From assembly GCA_001801495.1 (NCBI GenBank), contig MGXW01000032.1, positions 1 through 14,315 on the forward strand: 14,315 nt of DNA. The letters run 5' to 3'. Source of the stretch: Gammaproteobacteria bacterium RIFCSPHIGHO2_12_FULL_37_34. Lineage in GTDB: Bacteria > Pseudomonadota > Gammaproteobacteria > DSM-16500. This document shows positions 7,254 to 14,124 of this stretch, in pieces (position 1 is the stretch's first letter; the number at the start of each line of letters is the position of its first letter). Made by a program: the position numbers and the translations under genes. The notes beneath the pieces were generated by a model. It did no database searches, was not told the origin of the DNA, and saw nothing but the letters and a program-made list of their open reading frames with translations.

Positions 7254-7523
7254 TCATTCTTCGTACACCTTTTTGCGGTGACCGACTTTTACAACCACTA
7301 TTTTAATTGTGTCATCATCAATTTGACAGATAACGCGGTGATCTTCTATGCGGTAACGCCATAGGCCGTACTTATCATACGATAAAGGCTTGCCAAAAAC
7401 GCGAGGATTTTCTAGTGGAGCAATTTTTTTGTTTAAGAATTTAAGAATTTTTCTTTGAATAGATCGATCTAATTTATCAAAAGCTTTGCGCGCGCTTGGT
7501 TTAAACTCAATCTCCCATGCCAA
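7254..7523 (-). CDS. relE: RelE-type toxin (type II toxin-antitoxin, probable mRNA endonuclease)
   Basis: An 89-residue RelE/ParE-superfamily toxin. It shows the usual order: an N-terminal strand with FKPSARKAFDKLD, a Lys/Arg-rich helix (about 20-34), then GLWRYRIEDHRVICQI and the C-terminal strand ending VGHRKKVYEE. R/H/K/Y in HRKKVY and R56/R58 of LWRYR fit RelE-type ribosome-dependent mRNA cleavage rather than ParE, though that split is only a judgement. The start is TTG at 7523: an in-frame TAA lies three codons upstream and no ATG is available, so TTG is nearly forced. GGAG lies about 10 nt before it. It overlaps the antitoxin by 17 bases, giving antitoxin-first order and translational coupling. 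It is convergent with the large repeat-protein gene. Confidence 0.9.
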   Translation of the reverse strand: MAWEIEFKPSARKAFDKLDRSIQRKILKFLNKKIAPLENPRVFGKPLSYDKYGLWRYRIEDHRVICQIDDDTIKIVVVKVGHRKKVYEE

Positions 7524-7755
7524 TGTCTTTTAACTCCTCTTCGGTAAGGTTTAAATCTCTAACCACCTCAGCTATAGAATAGTTTTGGCCTGGTTCTTTG
7601 AGTGCCTTAAGCGCATCATAGGTATCTTCTAAGTCCTCAAGATAACTAAGAATAGCCTCCCGTACATAGAAAGTCTTAGTTCGGTGCGTCCTTTTAGACA
7701 ATTGATTCAGTCTTTTGTCTATTTCATCTGGTAATCTAATGGTAAGCGAGTTCAT
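7507..7755 (-). CDS. relB: RelB-type ribbon-helix-helix antitoxin
   Basis: An 82-residue antitoxin. The N-terminal ribbon-helix-helix DNA-binding domain is seen as LTIRLPDEIDKRLNQLSKRT followed by RTKTFYVREAILSYLEDLED (residues 4-44). The remaining acidic segment (LNLTEEELKDIGMGD) is the type that wraps the toxin. It should neutralise the RelE protein encoded by the overlapping downstream gene and repress their shared promoter. The ATG at 7755 is preceded by a strong AGGGGGG Shine-Dalgarno. An array of GTCTTAC/GTAAG elements lies just upstream and is the likely operator. Confidence 0.9.
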   Translation of the reverse strand: MNSLTIRLPDEIDKRLNQLSKRTHRTKTFYVREAILSYLEDLEDTYDALKALKEPGQNYSIAEVVRDLNLTEEELKDIGMGD

Positions 7756-7774
7756 TATACCCCCCTGCTTATTT

Positions 7775-7801
7775 GTCTTACACGTCTTACTTGTAAGTAT
7801 A
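7775..7801 (-). promoter_or_regulatory. Probable operator and -10 region of the relBE module
   Basis: On the plus strand GTCTTAC occurs at 7775-7781 and 7784-7790, and the second copy forms a palindrome CTTACTTGTAAG (7786-7797). Ribbon-helix-helix repressors typically bind such short repeated half-sites cooperatively. On the minus strand TATACT (7801-7796) is a possible -10 overlapping the palindrome. No good -35 is visible. Confidence 0.55.
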
Positions 7802-7856
7802 TACCATGTAAAGCCAAATTACTACTACATGTCTCAATGTAATCATGCATCCCATG

Positions 7857-7894
7857 CTCGTACCTGCGCGCGGTAGGAGCCCTCCTTTCGCGAC
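7857..7894. repeat. REP-like palindromic element (GTAG-type head)
   Basis: GTAGGAGC (7873-7880) followed by a short arm and CTTTCGCGAC resembles the GTAG-headed REP elements of gammaproteobacteria. Two mutually exclusive hairpins are possible: CTCGTACC (7857-7864) with GGTAGGAG (7872-7879), one mismatch, and AGGAG (7875-7879) with CTCCT (7882-7886). It sits just past the stop of the minus-strand transporter gene and is far more GC-rich than its surroundings. Only one copy is in the window, so repetitiveness cannot be shown here. Confidence 0.4.
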
Positions 7895-7898
7895 CACA

Positions 7899-9848
7899 CT
7901 ATATCTTCATTGGTAAAATGACTAACTCTTTACCTTGTAAATGAAGATTGCGTTGTAGAGTAAGAGGTGTTTCGTTATGAAGAAATCGTGTAATCCAATT
8001 ATCATGTTCAAAAATGAGCTTACTTGAAAAGAAAATGCAATTTGAATATTTTTTATTGGCCATTTCTGTGAGCTTAGTGAGTTCTTCAACCGTATCAATT
8101 CCAAAACTTGCAAATGCTTCGGCCGCAATTCCATACTGATTGCAAAATTCAATGAAATACTTAAGATTTTCATCAACGTGTTCGCGCATTTTTTCTAATT
8201 CGCTTTGGCCAGCAAAACTTTCAACATCGACTATGCCAGCACTAATAAATACAAAATTTTTAAAATATCGTGGAAACATACGAATAACATTAAGCAAGGT
8301 GTGCATGGCCACACCTAAACTCTTACCAACAAATATGACTGCTGTCGCTTGTTGCGTATCAATTGCAATGGGAGTAGGTGGATGGACAATAGGTTGTTTC
8401 AGTTGGATATCAAGTTGAGCTAATTTTTTATTGAAAATGTAATAATGTCGTTTGATTAATAAACATATAAAAATAACTGTACAAGTAATTACAATAGTTA
8501 ACCAGCCACCTGATTCAAATTTAGTAATGAGTGTAATACAAAGAATGGCACTCGTAATAATAAACGCTAAAAAGGAAAATAGGAGTCGCCATAACCAATG
8601 CAGCGATGTTTTTTTTCGGTGTGTTATCCAATAAACACATAGGCCAAATAAGGAAAGTGAAAACGTGATAAATACATTGATACTATATAAAACAACTAAC
8701 AGTGATACTTTTCCATGACACCAAATTAGAATAGCAATGGCAGAAATGCCAAATAAAATCAAACCATTTTGAATGACTAATCGCGTTGATAAATGACGAA
8801 ATCGGTTTGGCATCCAACCATCAATGGCCATGTTGGCTAATACACTTGGTCCTGCGAGAAATCCTGTATTGGAAGCAACGAATAGTATGCCTGCTTCTAA
8901 TAATAAAGTAATAAATAACATCACCTGAGCAAAGTTTGAATGACCTAATATGGCATGAAACACAATTGCATTTAAGGTTTGGCCCATTTCTTGTTTGGGT
9001 TCCCACAGGAGAAAAAGCAATATCATGCCTGCCGCAGTTAAGCTAAGAGAAACAGCCATATAAAACATTGTCCATTTGCCAGTAGCAACACGAGGCTCAC
9101 GCAAACGATTGACATTATTTGAAACAGCTTCCAGACCAGTATATGTACCACTTCCTAATGAATAGGCATGCAAGATAAGTGCAAGCACGGATGTTAAACC
9201 CATTGCCGCAATTGTTTTTTGGGTGTCTTCAATTGTTTTCGGAATAATTAAAGTGAGCCCCTGATGATGTGCAATGATGCCATACACAATTAAGATGACA
9301 TGAATAATAAAAAACCCTAAAAAAATGGGTAGCAGGAATTTAATTGATTCACGCATGCCACGCATATTGAGTAGCAATAACAAAAAAATAACAGCGACTT
9401 CTGCAAATAATTTGTAATGCAATAGTTGCACTGGCAACATACTAAAAATAGCATCCATGCCGCTTGCAGCAGAAACAGCAATCGTTAATACATAATCAAC
9501 GATTAAAGCAGCGCCAGAGATGAGGCCCAAGTGGGAACCTAATAATTGGGATGCTACTTTATAACCGCCGCCACCACTCGGGAAGAGTTCAATCACTTGG
9601 TTATAGCCTAGTGAAATAACGAAAACAGTAATGGCAGTTGCAATAGCAATATATAAAGCAAAATCAGTATGTTTACCAAGAGCAATATAAGCTTCCTCTG
9701 GGCCATAGAGTGAAGATGATAGCCCGTCTGCGCCTAGTCCAACCCAGGCAAGAAAGGCAACTAAAGAGACATGCTTTAAAATAGCAGGATTAAATGGATT
9801 TAAAGGGTGGCCAAACAATAACTGCTTTGTTTTTTTAATCAAAGGCAT
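7899..9848 (-). CDS. KimA-like APC-superfamily transporter, probable potassium/proton symporter
   Basis: A 649-residue APC-superfamily permease with about 12 membrane segments (residues 25-465) and a soluble C-terminal domain (about 495-649) of the USP-like kind found in KimA. Match to B. subtilis KimA: GADGLSSSLYGPEEAY (39-54) with D41 and Y48, PSGGGGYKVAS (90-100), LIVDYVLTIAVS (115-126) with D118, Y119, T122 and S126, LNMRGMRES (160-168), TGLEAVS (237-243) with T237 and E240, and ASNTGF (325-330). From memory, these are the positions lining the potassium path in KimA; all appear kept, so potassium uptake is more likely than amino-acid transport. It starts 4 nt after the htpX stop with no clear Shine-Dalgarno, so translation is probably coupled to htpX. 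In Firmicutes the soluble domain binds c-di-AMP; whether that applies here is open. Confidence 0.82.
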   Translation of the reverse strand: MPLIKKTKQLLFGHPLNPFNPAILKHVSLVAFLAWVGLGADGLSSSLYGPEEAYIALGKHTDFALYIAIATAITVFVISLGYNQVIELFPSGGGGYKVASQLLGSHLGLISGAALIVDYVLTIAVSAASGMDAIFSMLPVQLLHYKLFAEVAVIFLLLLLNMRGMRESIKFLLPIFLGFFIIHVILIVYGIIAHHQGLTLIIPKTIEDTQKTIAAMGLTSVLALILHAYSLGSGTYTGLEAVSNNVNRLREPRVATGKWTMFYMAVSLSLTAAGMILLFLLWEPKQEMGQTLNAIVFHAILGHSNFAQVMLFITLLLEAGILFVASNTGFLAGPSVLANMAIDGWMPNRFRHLSTRLVIQNGLILFGISAIAILIWCHGKVSLLVVLYSINVFITFSLSLFGLCVYWITHRKKTSLHWLWRLLFSFLAFIITSAILCITLITKFESGGWLTIVITCTVIFICLLIKRHYYIFNKKLAQLDIQLKQPIVHPPTPIAIDTQQATAVIFVGKSLGVAMHTLLNVIRMFPRYFKNFVFISAGIVDVESFAGQSELEKMREHVDENLKYFIEFCNQYGIAAEAFASFGIDTVEELTKLTEMANKKYSNCIFFSSKLIFEHDNWITRFLHNETPLTLQRNLHLQGKELVILPMKI

Positions 9849-9852
9849 TAGT

Positions 9853-10752
9853 TCACAATACCATTTTTGTTAAGCGCTCAATGCGTTTTTCTAATGGCGG
9901 ATGAGTTGAGAACAACTCAAACCAACTGGCATGCCGAGCAATTTTAAAAGCAGCGAGTGATGGCGCTCTGTCATCTTCTATATCGGCGCCTCGTTGCAAT
10001 CGCTTTAATGCATCAATCATTTTAATACGTCCAGCTAATTTTGCGCCTCCACGGTCAGCGCGATATTCACGCCAACGAGAATAAGCGGCAACTAATATTG
10101 AACCTAATAAAGTAAAGAGAATATCAAACACAAGCGTTAATAATCCATAAGTAAGATAAGAAATGTCACCGCTTTTTTCATCGCCACGTGCCATAGCAAT
10201 AGAAATTGCATAAGCAACAATGCGAGATAAGAACAAGGCAAATGCATTGACGATGCCCTGTACCAGCGTCATGGTTACCATATCACCATTTGCTACATGA
10301 GATATTTCGTGTCCTAATACACCTTCTACTTCATCTCTACCCATGCTAGAAAGTAATCCGGATGAAACAGCAACCAGCGAATTATTTTTGGATGGACCAG
10401 TTGCAAAAGCATTTAGCTCTGGTGAATGATAAATGCCTACTTCTGGCATTTTTTTTAATCCAGCTTTTCTGGATAATTGATAAACAATATCGAGTAGATA
10501 TTGTTCTTGTTGATTAGTATGTTTAGGGTCAATGATTACAACACCCATTGCCATTTTAGCGATAAATTTAGAGATAAAAAGGGATATAAAAGCGCCGCCC
10601 GTCCCCCATATAGCGCAAAAAATAGCCAGCTGCGTATAATTAATGCCATAAGCTGTGAGATAAGAATGTAAGCCTAAAACATTGGTAACAATAGAAAGTG
10701 TAGCAATAACTAAGATATTGGTCGCAAGAAATAAGAGAACGCGTTTAAACAT
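9853..10752 (-). CDS. htpX: HtpX, membrane-bound zinc metalloprotease (M48B)
   Basis: A 299-residue heat-shock membrane protease that helps FtsH clear misfolded inner-membrane proteins. It has two N-terminal membrane segments (about 4-25 and 37-60), the cytoplasmic zinc site HEISH (148-152), two further hydrophobic segments (about 163-187 and 196-222) and the third ligand E229 in SRWREYRADRGGAKLAG. The length is close to the E. coli enzyme (293). I chose the ATG at 10752 (MFKRVLLFLATN), which has GAGG 9 nt upstream; an in-frame GTG at 10767 would put the Shine-Dalgarno inside the gene. It lies 43 nt after the dehydrogenase stop and 4 nt before the transporter, so the three genes are probably one transcript. 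No sigma-32 promoter was seen. Confidence 0.94.
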   Translation of the reverse strand: MFKRVLLFLATNILVIATLSIVTNVLGLHSYLTAYGINYTQLAIFCAIWGTGGAFISLFISKFIAKMAMGVVIIDPKHTNQQEQYLLDIVYQLSRKAGLKKMPEVGIYHSPELNAFATGPSKNNSLVAVSSGLLSSMGRDEVEGVLGHEISHVANGDMVTMTLVQGIVNAFALFLSRIVAYAISIAMARGDEKSGDISYLTYGLLTLVFDILFTLLGSILVAAYSRWREYRADRGGAKLAGRIKMIDALKRLQRGADIEDDRAPSLAAFKIARHASWFELFSTHPPLEKRIERLTKMVL

Positions 10753-10795
10753 AAGTGTGGTCCTCACGTTAGCTCATGTAGGACGTTAAAATACC

Positions 10796-11560
10796 TCATT
10801 TTGCCTGCATTCGTAAAGCACCATCTAAGCGTATTATTTCACCATTTAGCATGGGGTTTTCGATGATGTGCAAAACCAGCATGGCATATTCTTCTGGATA
10901 AGCAAGTCGTTTAGGGAAAGGAACATGAGCAGCAAGTGATGCTCTAGCTGCAGGAGGAATTTTGGCAAACATAGGTGTATCTACGAGTCCTGGTGCAATT
11001 GTCATGACTCGAATACCAAATGGTGCTAATTCGCGTGCGGCGGGTAAAGTAAGTGCAGCAATGCCTCCTTTAGAGGCACTATAGGCAGTTTGGCCAATTT
11101 GCCCTTCAAAAGCAGCGATTGAAGCGGTATTGATGATGATGCCTCGTTCTTCTGAAGTGCCGATGGTAGATAGGGGGATCATGCAAGCGCTTGCTATGCG
11201 CATCACATTAAATGTTCCAATTAAATTAATTTCGATGACTTTTCGAAATTCATCTAAAGGCATAGGACCTTGTTGATTCACCATACGTCGGCTATGAACA
11301 ATGCCAGCACAATTGATACAAATACGTGCTGTGCCGTGATATTTTTCTGCCTCTTTTATAGCGTCTTCAACTTGGTTAGCATCTGTTACATCACAATAAA
11401 TAGCTTGTCCGCAAATAGTACGAGCACATTTTTCTGCTGCTTCTTTATTTGTATCGAGCAAAGCAACTTTTACGCCATGTGAACTCAATAATGTTGCAGT
11501 TGCTGCACCCATACCGGAGGCACCACCCGTTACAATTGCTGCACAATTTTTTATTTCCAT
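10796..11560 (-). CDS. Short-chain dehydrogenase of the HSD10 type (3-hydroxyacyl-CoA dehydrogenase)
   Basis: A 254-residue classical SDR. The Rossmann motif TGGASGMG is at 11-18, D36 favours NAD over NADP, the structural NCAG is at 83-86 and N112 is present. The catalytic triad S147, Y160, K164 lies in NTASIAAFEGQIGQTAYSASK with the family spacing. Segments FEGQIGQTAYSASKGG, APFGIRVMTIAPGLVDTP and NPMLNGEIIRLDGALRMQ closely follow mammalian HSD17B10. The likely reaction is NAD-dependent oxidation of 3-hydroxy(-2-methyl)acyl-CoA in isoleucine or fatty-acid breakdown. AGGA lies 6 nt before the ATG. It faces etfB across a shared spacer, which fits a role in acyl-CoA oxidation alongside the electron-transfer flavoprotein. 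Confidence 0.9.
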   Translation of the reverse strand: MEIKNCAAIVTGGASGMGAATATLLSSHGVKVALLDTNKEAAEKCARTICGQAIYCDVTDANQVEDAIKEAEKYHGTARICINCAGIVHSRRMVNQQGPMPLDEFRKVIEINLIGTFNVMRIASACMIPLSTIGTSEERGIIINTASIAAFEGQIGQTAYSASKGGIAALTLPAARELAPFGIRVMTIAPGLVDTPMFAKIPPAARASLAAHVPFPKRLAYPEEYAMLVLHIIENPMLNGEIIRLDGALRMQAK

Positions 11561-11616
11561 AGCTTATCCTTTAACGGTCATCGGATGAATCACTCTTTTT
11601 TAATGTTACGATATCA

Positions 11617-11648
11617 TATAATATTTTGAACTTGAGCTCTATGAGGAG
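11617..11648 (+). promoter_or_regulatory. Probable -10 box and ribosome binding site of etfBA
   Basis: A perfect TATAAT at 11617-11622 would start transcription near 11629. GAGGAG (11643-11648) lies 6 nt before the ATG at 11655. The -35 region is only a T-run (TCTTTT) and does not match well. This 94-bp spacer must also hold the promoter of the divergent dehydrogenase operon; on the minus strand TTCAAA-16-TAACAT is a weak candidate. Confidence 0.45.
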
Positions 11649-11654
11649 TGTGTG

Positions 11655-12407
11655 ATGAAGATTCTTGTTGCTGTAAAGCGTGTGATGGATTACAAAGCAT
11701 CTGTTCGTATTAAATCAGATGGTTCTGGTGTGGAGACAGCACATGTCAACATGTCTATGAACCCCTTTGATGAAATTGCGGTTGAAGAAGCAATACGCAT
11801 CAAAGAAAAAAAATTAGCTAATGAAATTGTAGTTGTTTCTATCGGCTCTGATGCTTCTCAAGAAACATTACGCACGGCCTTAGCCATGGGTGCGGATCGT
11901 GCTATTTTAATTAAAATAGACAAGGATGTTCAACCCTTAGCTGCTGCAAAAGTTCTTCACAAAATAACGCAGCAAGAATCCCCACAACTCATCATTTTAG
12001 GCAAACAAGCAATTGATACTGATCACAATCAAGTGGGTCAAATGTTAGCTGGTTTGCTTCATTGGCCACAAGGAACATTTGCTTCACAGCTTTATTTTCA
12101 TGATCATGGTGTGAGTGTGACACGAGAAATTGATGGTGGATTAGAGACACTTTTTCTTAAACTGCCAGTAGTAGTTACCACCGATTTACGTTTAAATGAG
12201 CCACGTTATATTTCTTTACCCAATATTGTGCAAGCTAAACGCAAGCTCATCACTATTATTCCGGCAGACACATTAAACATTGATATCACACCACGCATTA
12301 AAATCTTGCGAGTTGTTTTACCTGAAAAAAAACGCGCAGGTGTTCGAGTGGAAAATGCAGCAGATTTGGTCAAGCGATTAAAAGATGAAGCGCGAGTACT
12401 CTCATGA
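11655..12407 (+). CDS. etfB: Electron transfer flavoprotein beta subunit
   Basis: 250 residues, the normal length. ETF takes electrons from acyl-CoA dehydrogenases and passes them to ETF-ubiquinone oxidoreductase. Family segments are all present: MKILVAVKRVMDYK at the N-terminus, NPFDEIAVEEAIRIKE (36-51), GADRAILI (79-86), GKQAIDTDHNQVGQM (116-130), WPQGTFASQ (137-145), and the ETF-beta signature EIDGGLETLFLKLP (158-171) with DLRLNEPRY (177-185). LPNIVQAKRK (188-197) corresponds to the loop that recognises partner dehydrogenases. I use the ATG at 11655 rather than the adjacent GTG at 11652 because of Shine-Dalgarno spacing and homologue starts. The stop overlaps etfA as ATGA. Confidence 0.97.
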   Translation: MKILVAVKRVMDYKASVRIKSDGSGVETAHVNMSMNPFDEIAVEEAIRIKEKKLANEIVVVSIGSDASQETLRTALAMGADRAILIKIDKDVQPLAAAKVLHKITQQESPQLIILGKQAIDTDHNQVGQMLAGLLHWPQGTFASQLYFHDHGVSVTREIDGGLETLFLKLPVVVTTDLRLNEPRYISLPNIVQAKRKLITIIPADTLNIDITPRIKILRVVLPEKKRAGVRVENAADLVKRLKDEARVLS

Positions 12408-13345
12408 ACATATTAATTATAGCAGAACACGACCAACAACTTATTAAATCGGCCACTTTGCATACGGTTACTGCGGCGCAACAATTAGGTTCATCTATTG
12501 ATTTATTTATTATAGGATCGCATTGTCAGGTGCTTTCTGAAAAAGCACATCATCTCTCTAAAATAAATCGAATGTTAGTTGCTGATCATGAAGTCTATAC
12601 GCATCAATTAGCAGAGAATTGCGCAGCGCTTATTGCTCATCAAGGGAAAAATTATGATTACATTATTGCTGGCGCAACGACATTTGGCAAAAATATCTTA
12701 CCGCGCGTAGCGGCATTATTAGATGTAGCAATGATTAGTGATGTTGTGCAAATTATTTCTGCAGATACCTTTGTAAGGCCAATGTATGCGGGTAATGTAT
12801 TAGCAACGGTGCAGTCTTTGGATAAGATTAAAGTTATGACCATTCGTACTACTGCATTTCCTGCTACAGAAGTCGATCATCATTCGGTTAGTATTCAGCA
12901 TCTAACCGACATTATTCCGAATGACTTATCTCAATTTGAAAGTCATGTGCTGACGCCATCTACGCGTCCTGAATTAACTGCTGCACGTGTTGTTATTTCA
13001 GGTGGGCGCGGTTTAAAAAGTGCTGAAAATTTTAAACTGCTTGAAGATATTGCCGATTATTTACATGCAGCGATTGGTGCTTCTCGTGCAGCTGTTGATG
13101 CGGGTTTTGCGCCGAATGATTATCAAGTAGGGCAAACGGGAAAAATAGTTGCTCCTGATTTATATATTGCCGTTGGTATTTCAGGTGCCATTCAACATGT
13201 TGCTGGTATGAAAGATAGCAAAGTTATTGTAGCGATTAATAATGATCCCGATGCGCCTATTTTCCAAGTGGCAGATTATATTTTAGTAGGGGATCTTTTT
13301 AAGATATTACCAGAATTACAACTAGCATTAGAAAGCTTAACCTAA
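12404..13345 (+). CDS. etfA: Electron transfer flavoprotein alpha subunit
   Basis: 313 residues, the normal length. Domain I (about 1-185) includes YIIAGATTFGKNILPRVAA (86-104) and VRPMYAGN (124-131). The C-terminal FAD-binding domain has VISGGRGLKS (197-206), GASRAAVD (225-232), QVGQTGKIVAPDLYIAVG (241-258), SGAIQHVAGM (260-269) and INNDPDAPIFQVADY (278-292), with R228 and H265 at the expected flavin-contact positions. It starts in the ATGA overlap with etfB, so the subunits are made in equal amounts by coupled translation. A likely terminator follows 28 nt after the stop. Confidence 0.97.
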   Translation: MNILIIAEHDQQLIKSATLHTVTAAQQLGSSIDLFIIGSHCQVLSEKAHHLSKINRMLVADHEVYTHQLAENCAALIAHQGKNYDYIIAGATTFGKNILPRVAALLDVAMISDVVQIISADTFVRPMYAGNVLATVQSLDKIKVMTIRTTAFPATEVDHHSVSIQHLTDIIPNDLSQFESHVLTPSTRPELTAARVVISGGRGLKSAENFKLLEDIADYLHAAIGASRAAVDAGFAPNDYQVGQTGKIVAPDLYIAVGISGAIQHVAGMKDSKVIVAINNDPDAPIFQVADYILVGDLFKILPELQLALESLT

Positions 13346-13358
13346 ATCAAGGAGAATA

Positions 13359-13520
13359 ATGAATCCGTTTATTGCCTCTCTGTGGCAGGCTTTTTCGTAC
13401 GACAAATACGAGCGCTCATGCTCTGTACTCTTATGCCGCTTTGCGGTGACGTACAAATACTTTTATTTTTGGACGTTTATGCTTTTTTTCTTCTTTCCAA
13501 AGATCATATTGTTGTTGTAA
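13359..13520 (+). other. Possible remnant of a third cistron after etfA (53-codon frame)
   Basis: AAGGAG (13349-13354) lies 4 nt before an ATG at 13359-13361, only 13 nt after the etfA stop, and the frame runs 53 codons (starting MNPFIASLWQAFSYDKYE) to a TAA at 13518-13520. The ribosome binding site is as good as those of true genes here. From 13431 on, however, the frame runs antisense to higA and encodes a Phe-rich tail, and the probable etf terminator lies inside it. The first 24 codons could be the start of a gene cut off by arrival of the higBA module, or a chance frame. No homology is recognised. Confidence 0.2.
13374..13395 (+). terminator. Probable rho-independent terminator after etfBA
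   Basis: GCCT (13374-13377) pairs with AGGC (13387-13390), directly followed by TTTTT (13391-13395). A 4-bp TGCC/GGCA alternative is shifted by one. The stem is short, so the call is moderate, but position and U-run fit the end of the etf transcript. Confidence 0.5.
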
Positions 13521-13730
13521 GTTGAGCCAGCTTTCTGGTGTTGTAGCAAACGCTTTTGCCAATCGAATAGCCATGCCAGGGCTTACACCAAATTTACCAT
13601 TGACTAGTTCTGACAAAGATTTACGTGATACCCCGATCCCTTTCGCAATTTCGACAATTGTCAAATTGAGCGGATCGATGTAAAGCTCTTTTAATATTTC
13701 ACCCGGGTGTGGTGGATTGTACATATGCAT
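13431..13730 (-). CDS. higA: HigA-type antitoxin, XRE helix-turn-helix
   Basis: A 99-residue HigA-family antitoxin. The family start NPPHPGEILKELYIDPLNLT is followed by the helix-turn-helix (about 23-60: IVEIAKGIGVSRKSLSELVNGKFGV), then the conserved MAIRLAKAFATTPESWLNLQQQYDLW and a basic tail. It neutralises HigB and represses the shared promoter. I chose the ATG at 13730, which has GAGG at 13742-13739 with 8-nt spacing; the frame extends to a TTG at 13757 that lacks this support. Toxin-first gene order and the 28-nt gap after higB are typical of higBA. Confidence 0.92.
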   Translation of the reverse strand: MHMYNPPHPGEILKELYIDPLNLTIVEIAKGIGVSRKSLSELVNGKFGVSPGMAIRLAKAFATTPESWLNLQQQYDLWKEEKKHKRPKIKVFVRHRKAA

Positions 13731-13758
13731 GTTAAATACCTCGTAAAATAATTCCAAA

Positions 13759-14037
13759 TTAATGATAGTCTAAATAGTCAACGTCATAGGCATTTTCATT
13801 ATCAAACCGAAATAGTATTCTCCAATTCCCGCTTATGCTGAGCGCCCAATACCCTCTTTTCCTACCCTTTAATGGGTGTAGGTTGGAACCAGGAAAATTC
13901 ATATCACCAACCGAAACACTTGTATGAAGCTTGGCCAGGATTAATCGTAACTTATTAGCATGATTTCGATTAATTTTAGCAGTGCTTCCATCCAAGAAGA
14001 ACAATTCTAGACCTTTATGTTTGAAATTCCGTATCAT
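13759..14037 (-). CDS. higB: HigB-type toxin (RelE superfamily, probable mRNA endonuclease)
   Basis: A 92-residue plasmid-maintenance-killer/HigB protein. It starts with the family hallmark MIRNFKHKGLELFF, continues with NHANKLRLILAKLHT and MNFPGSNLHPLKGRKRGYWALSISGNWRILFRF, and ends VDYLDYH. R and H residues in the last two motifs are those used by ribosome-dependent HigB nucleases. The start at 14037 is fixed by homology (the MI-x-x-F-x-HKGLE start) although no Shine-Dalgarno precedes it; the -10 box of the module promoter ends only 5 nt upstream, which suggests a leaderless message. It is followed by higA. Confidence 0.93.
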   Translation of the reverse strand: MIRNFKHKGLELFFLDGSTAKINRNHANKLRLILAKLHTSVSVGDMNFPGSNLHPLKGRKRGYWALSISGNWRILFRFDNENAYDVDYLDYH

Positions 14038-14042
14038 AAGAA

Positions 14043-14071
14043 AGTATAACGCATAACGTGACGCATGTCAA
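14043..14071 (-). promoter_or_regulatory. Near-consensus promoter and repeat operator of higBA
   Basis: On the minus strand TTGACA (14071-14066), a 17-bp spacer and TATACT (14048-14043) form one of the best promoters in the window. The spacer carries direct repeats: ACGCAT at plus 14049-14054 and 14061-14066, and ATAACG at 14046-14051 and 14053-14058. These are likely HigA binding sites that would block polymerase directly. The predicted transcription start is at 14036-14037, on the higB start codon. Confidence 0.75.
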
Positions 14072-14124
14072 ATGCCATTTTTTGCAAGTAAGTTTAGTAG
14101 AAAAGTTAAAGCAAAAGATTTTTA

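Noticed and set aside
8140..8634. Plus-strand frames inside the transporter gene
   Set aside because: They are antisense to a well-supported membrane protein and have no homology or start signals.
10753..10767. GTG at 10767 as the htpX start
   Set aside because: It would place the GAGG Shine-Dalgarno inside the gene; the ATG at 10752 has better spacing and matches the family N-terminus.
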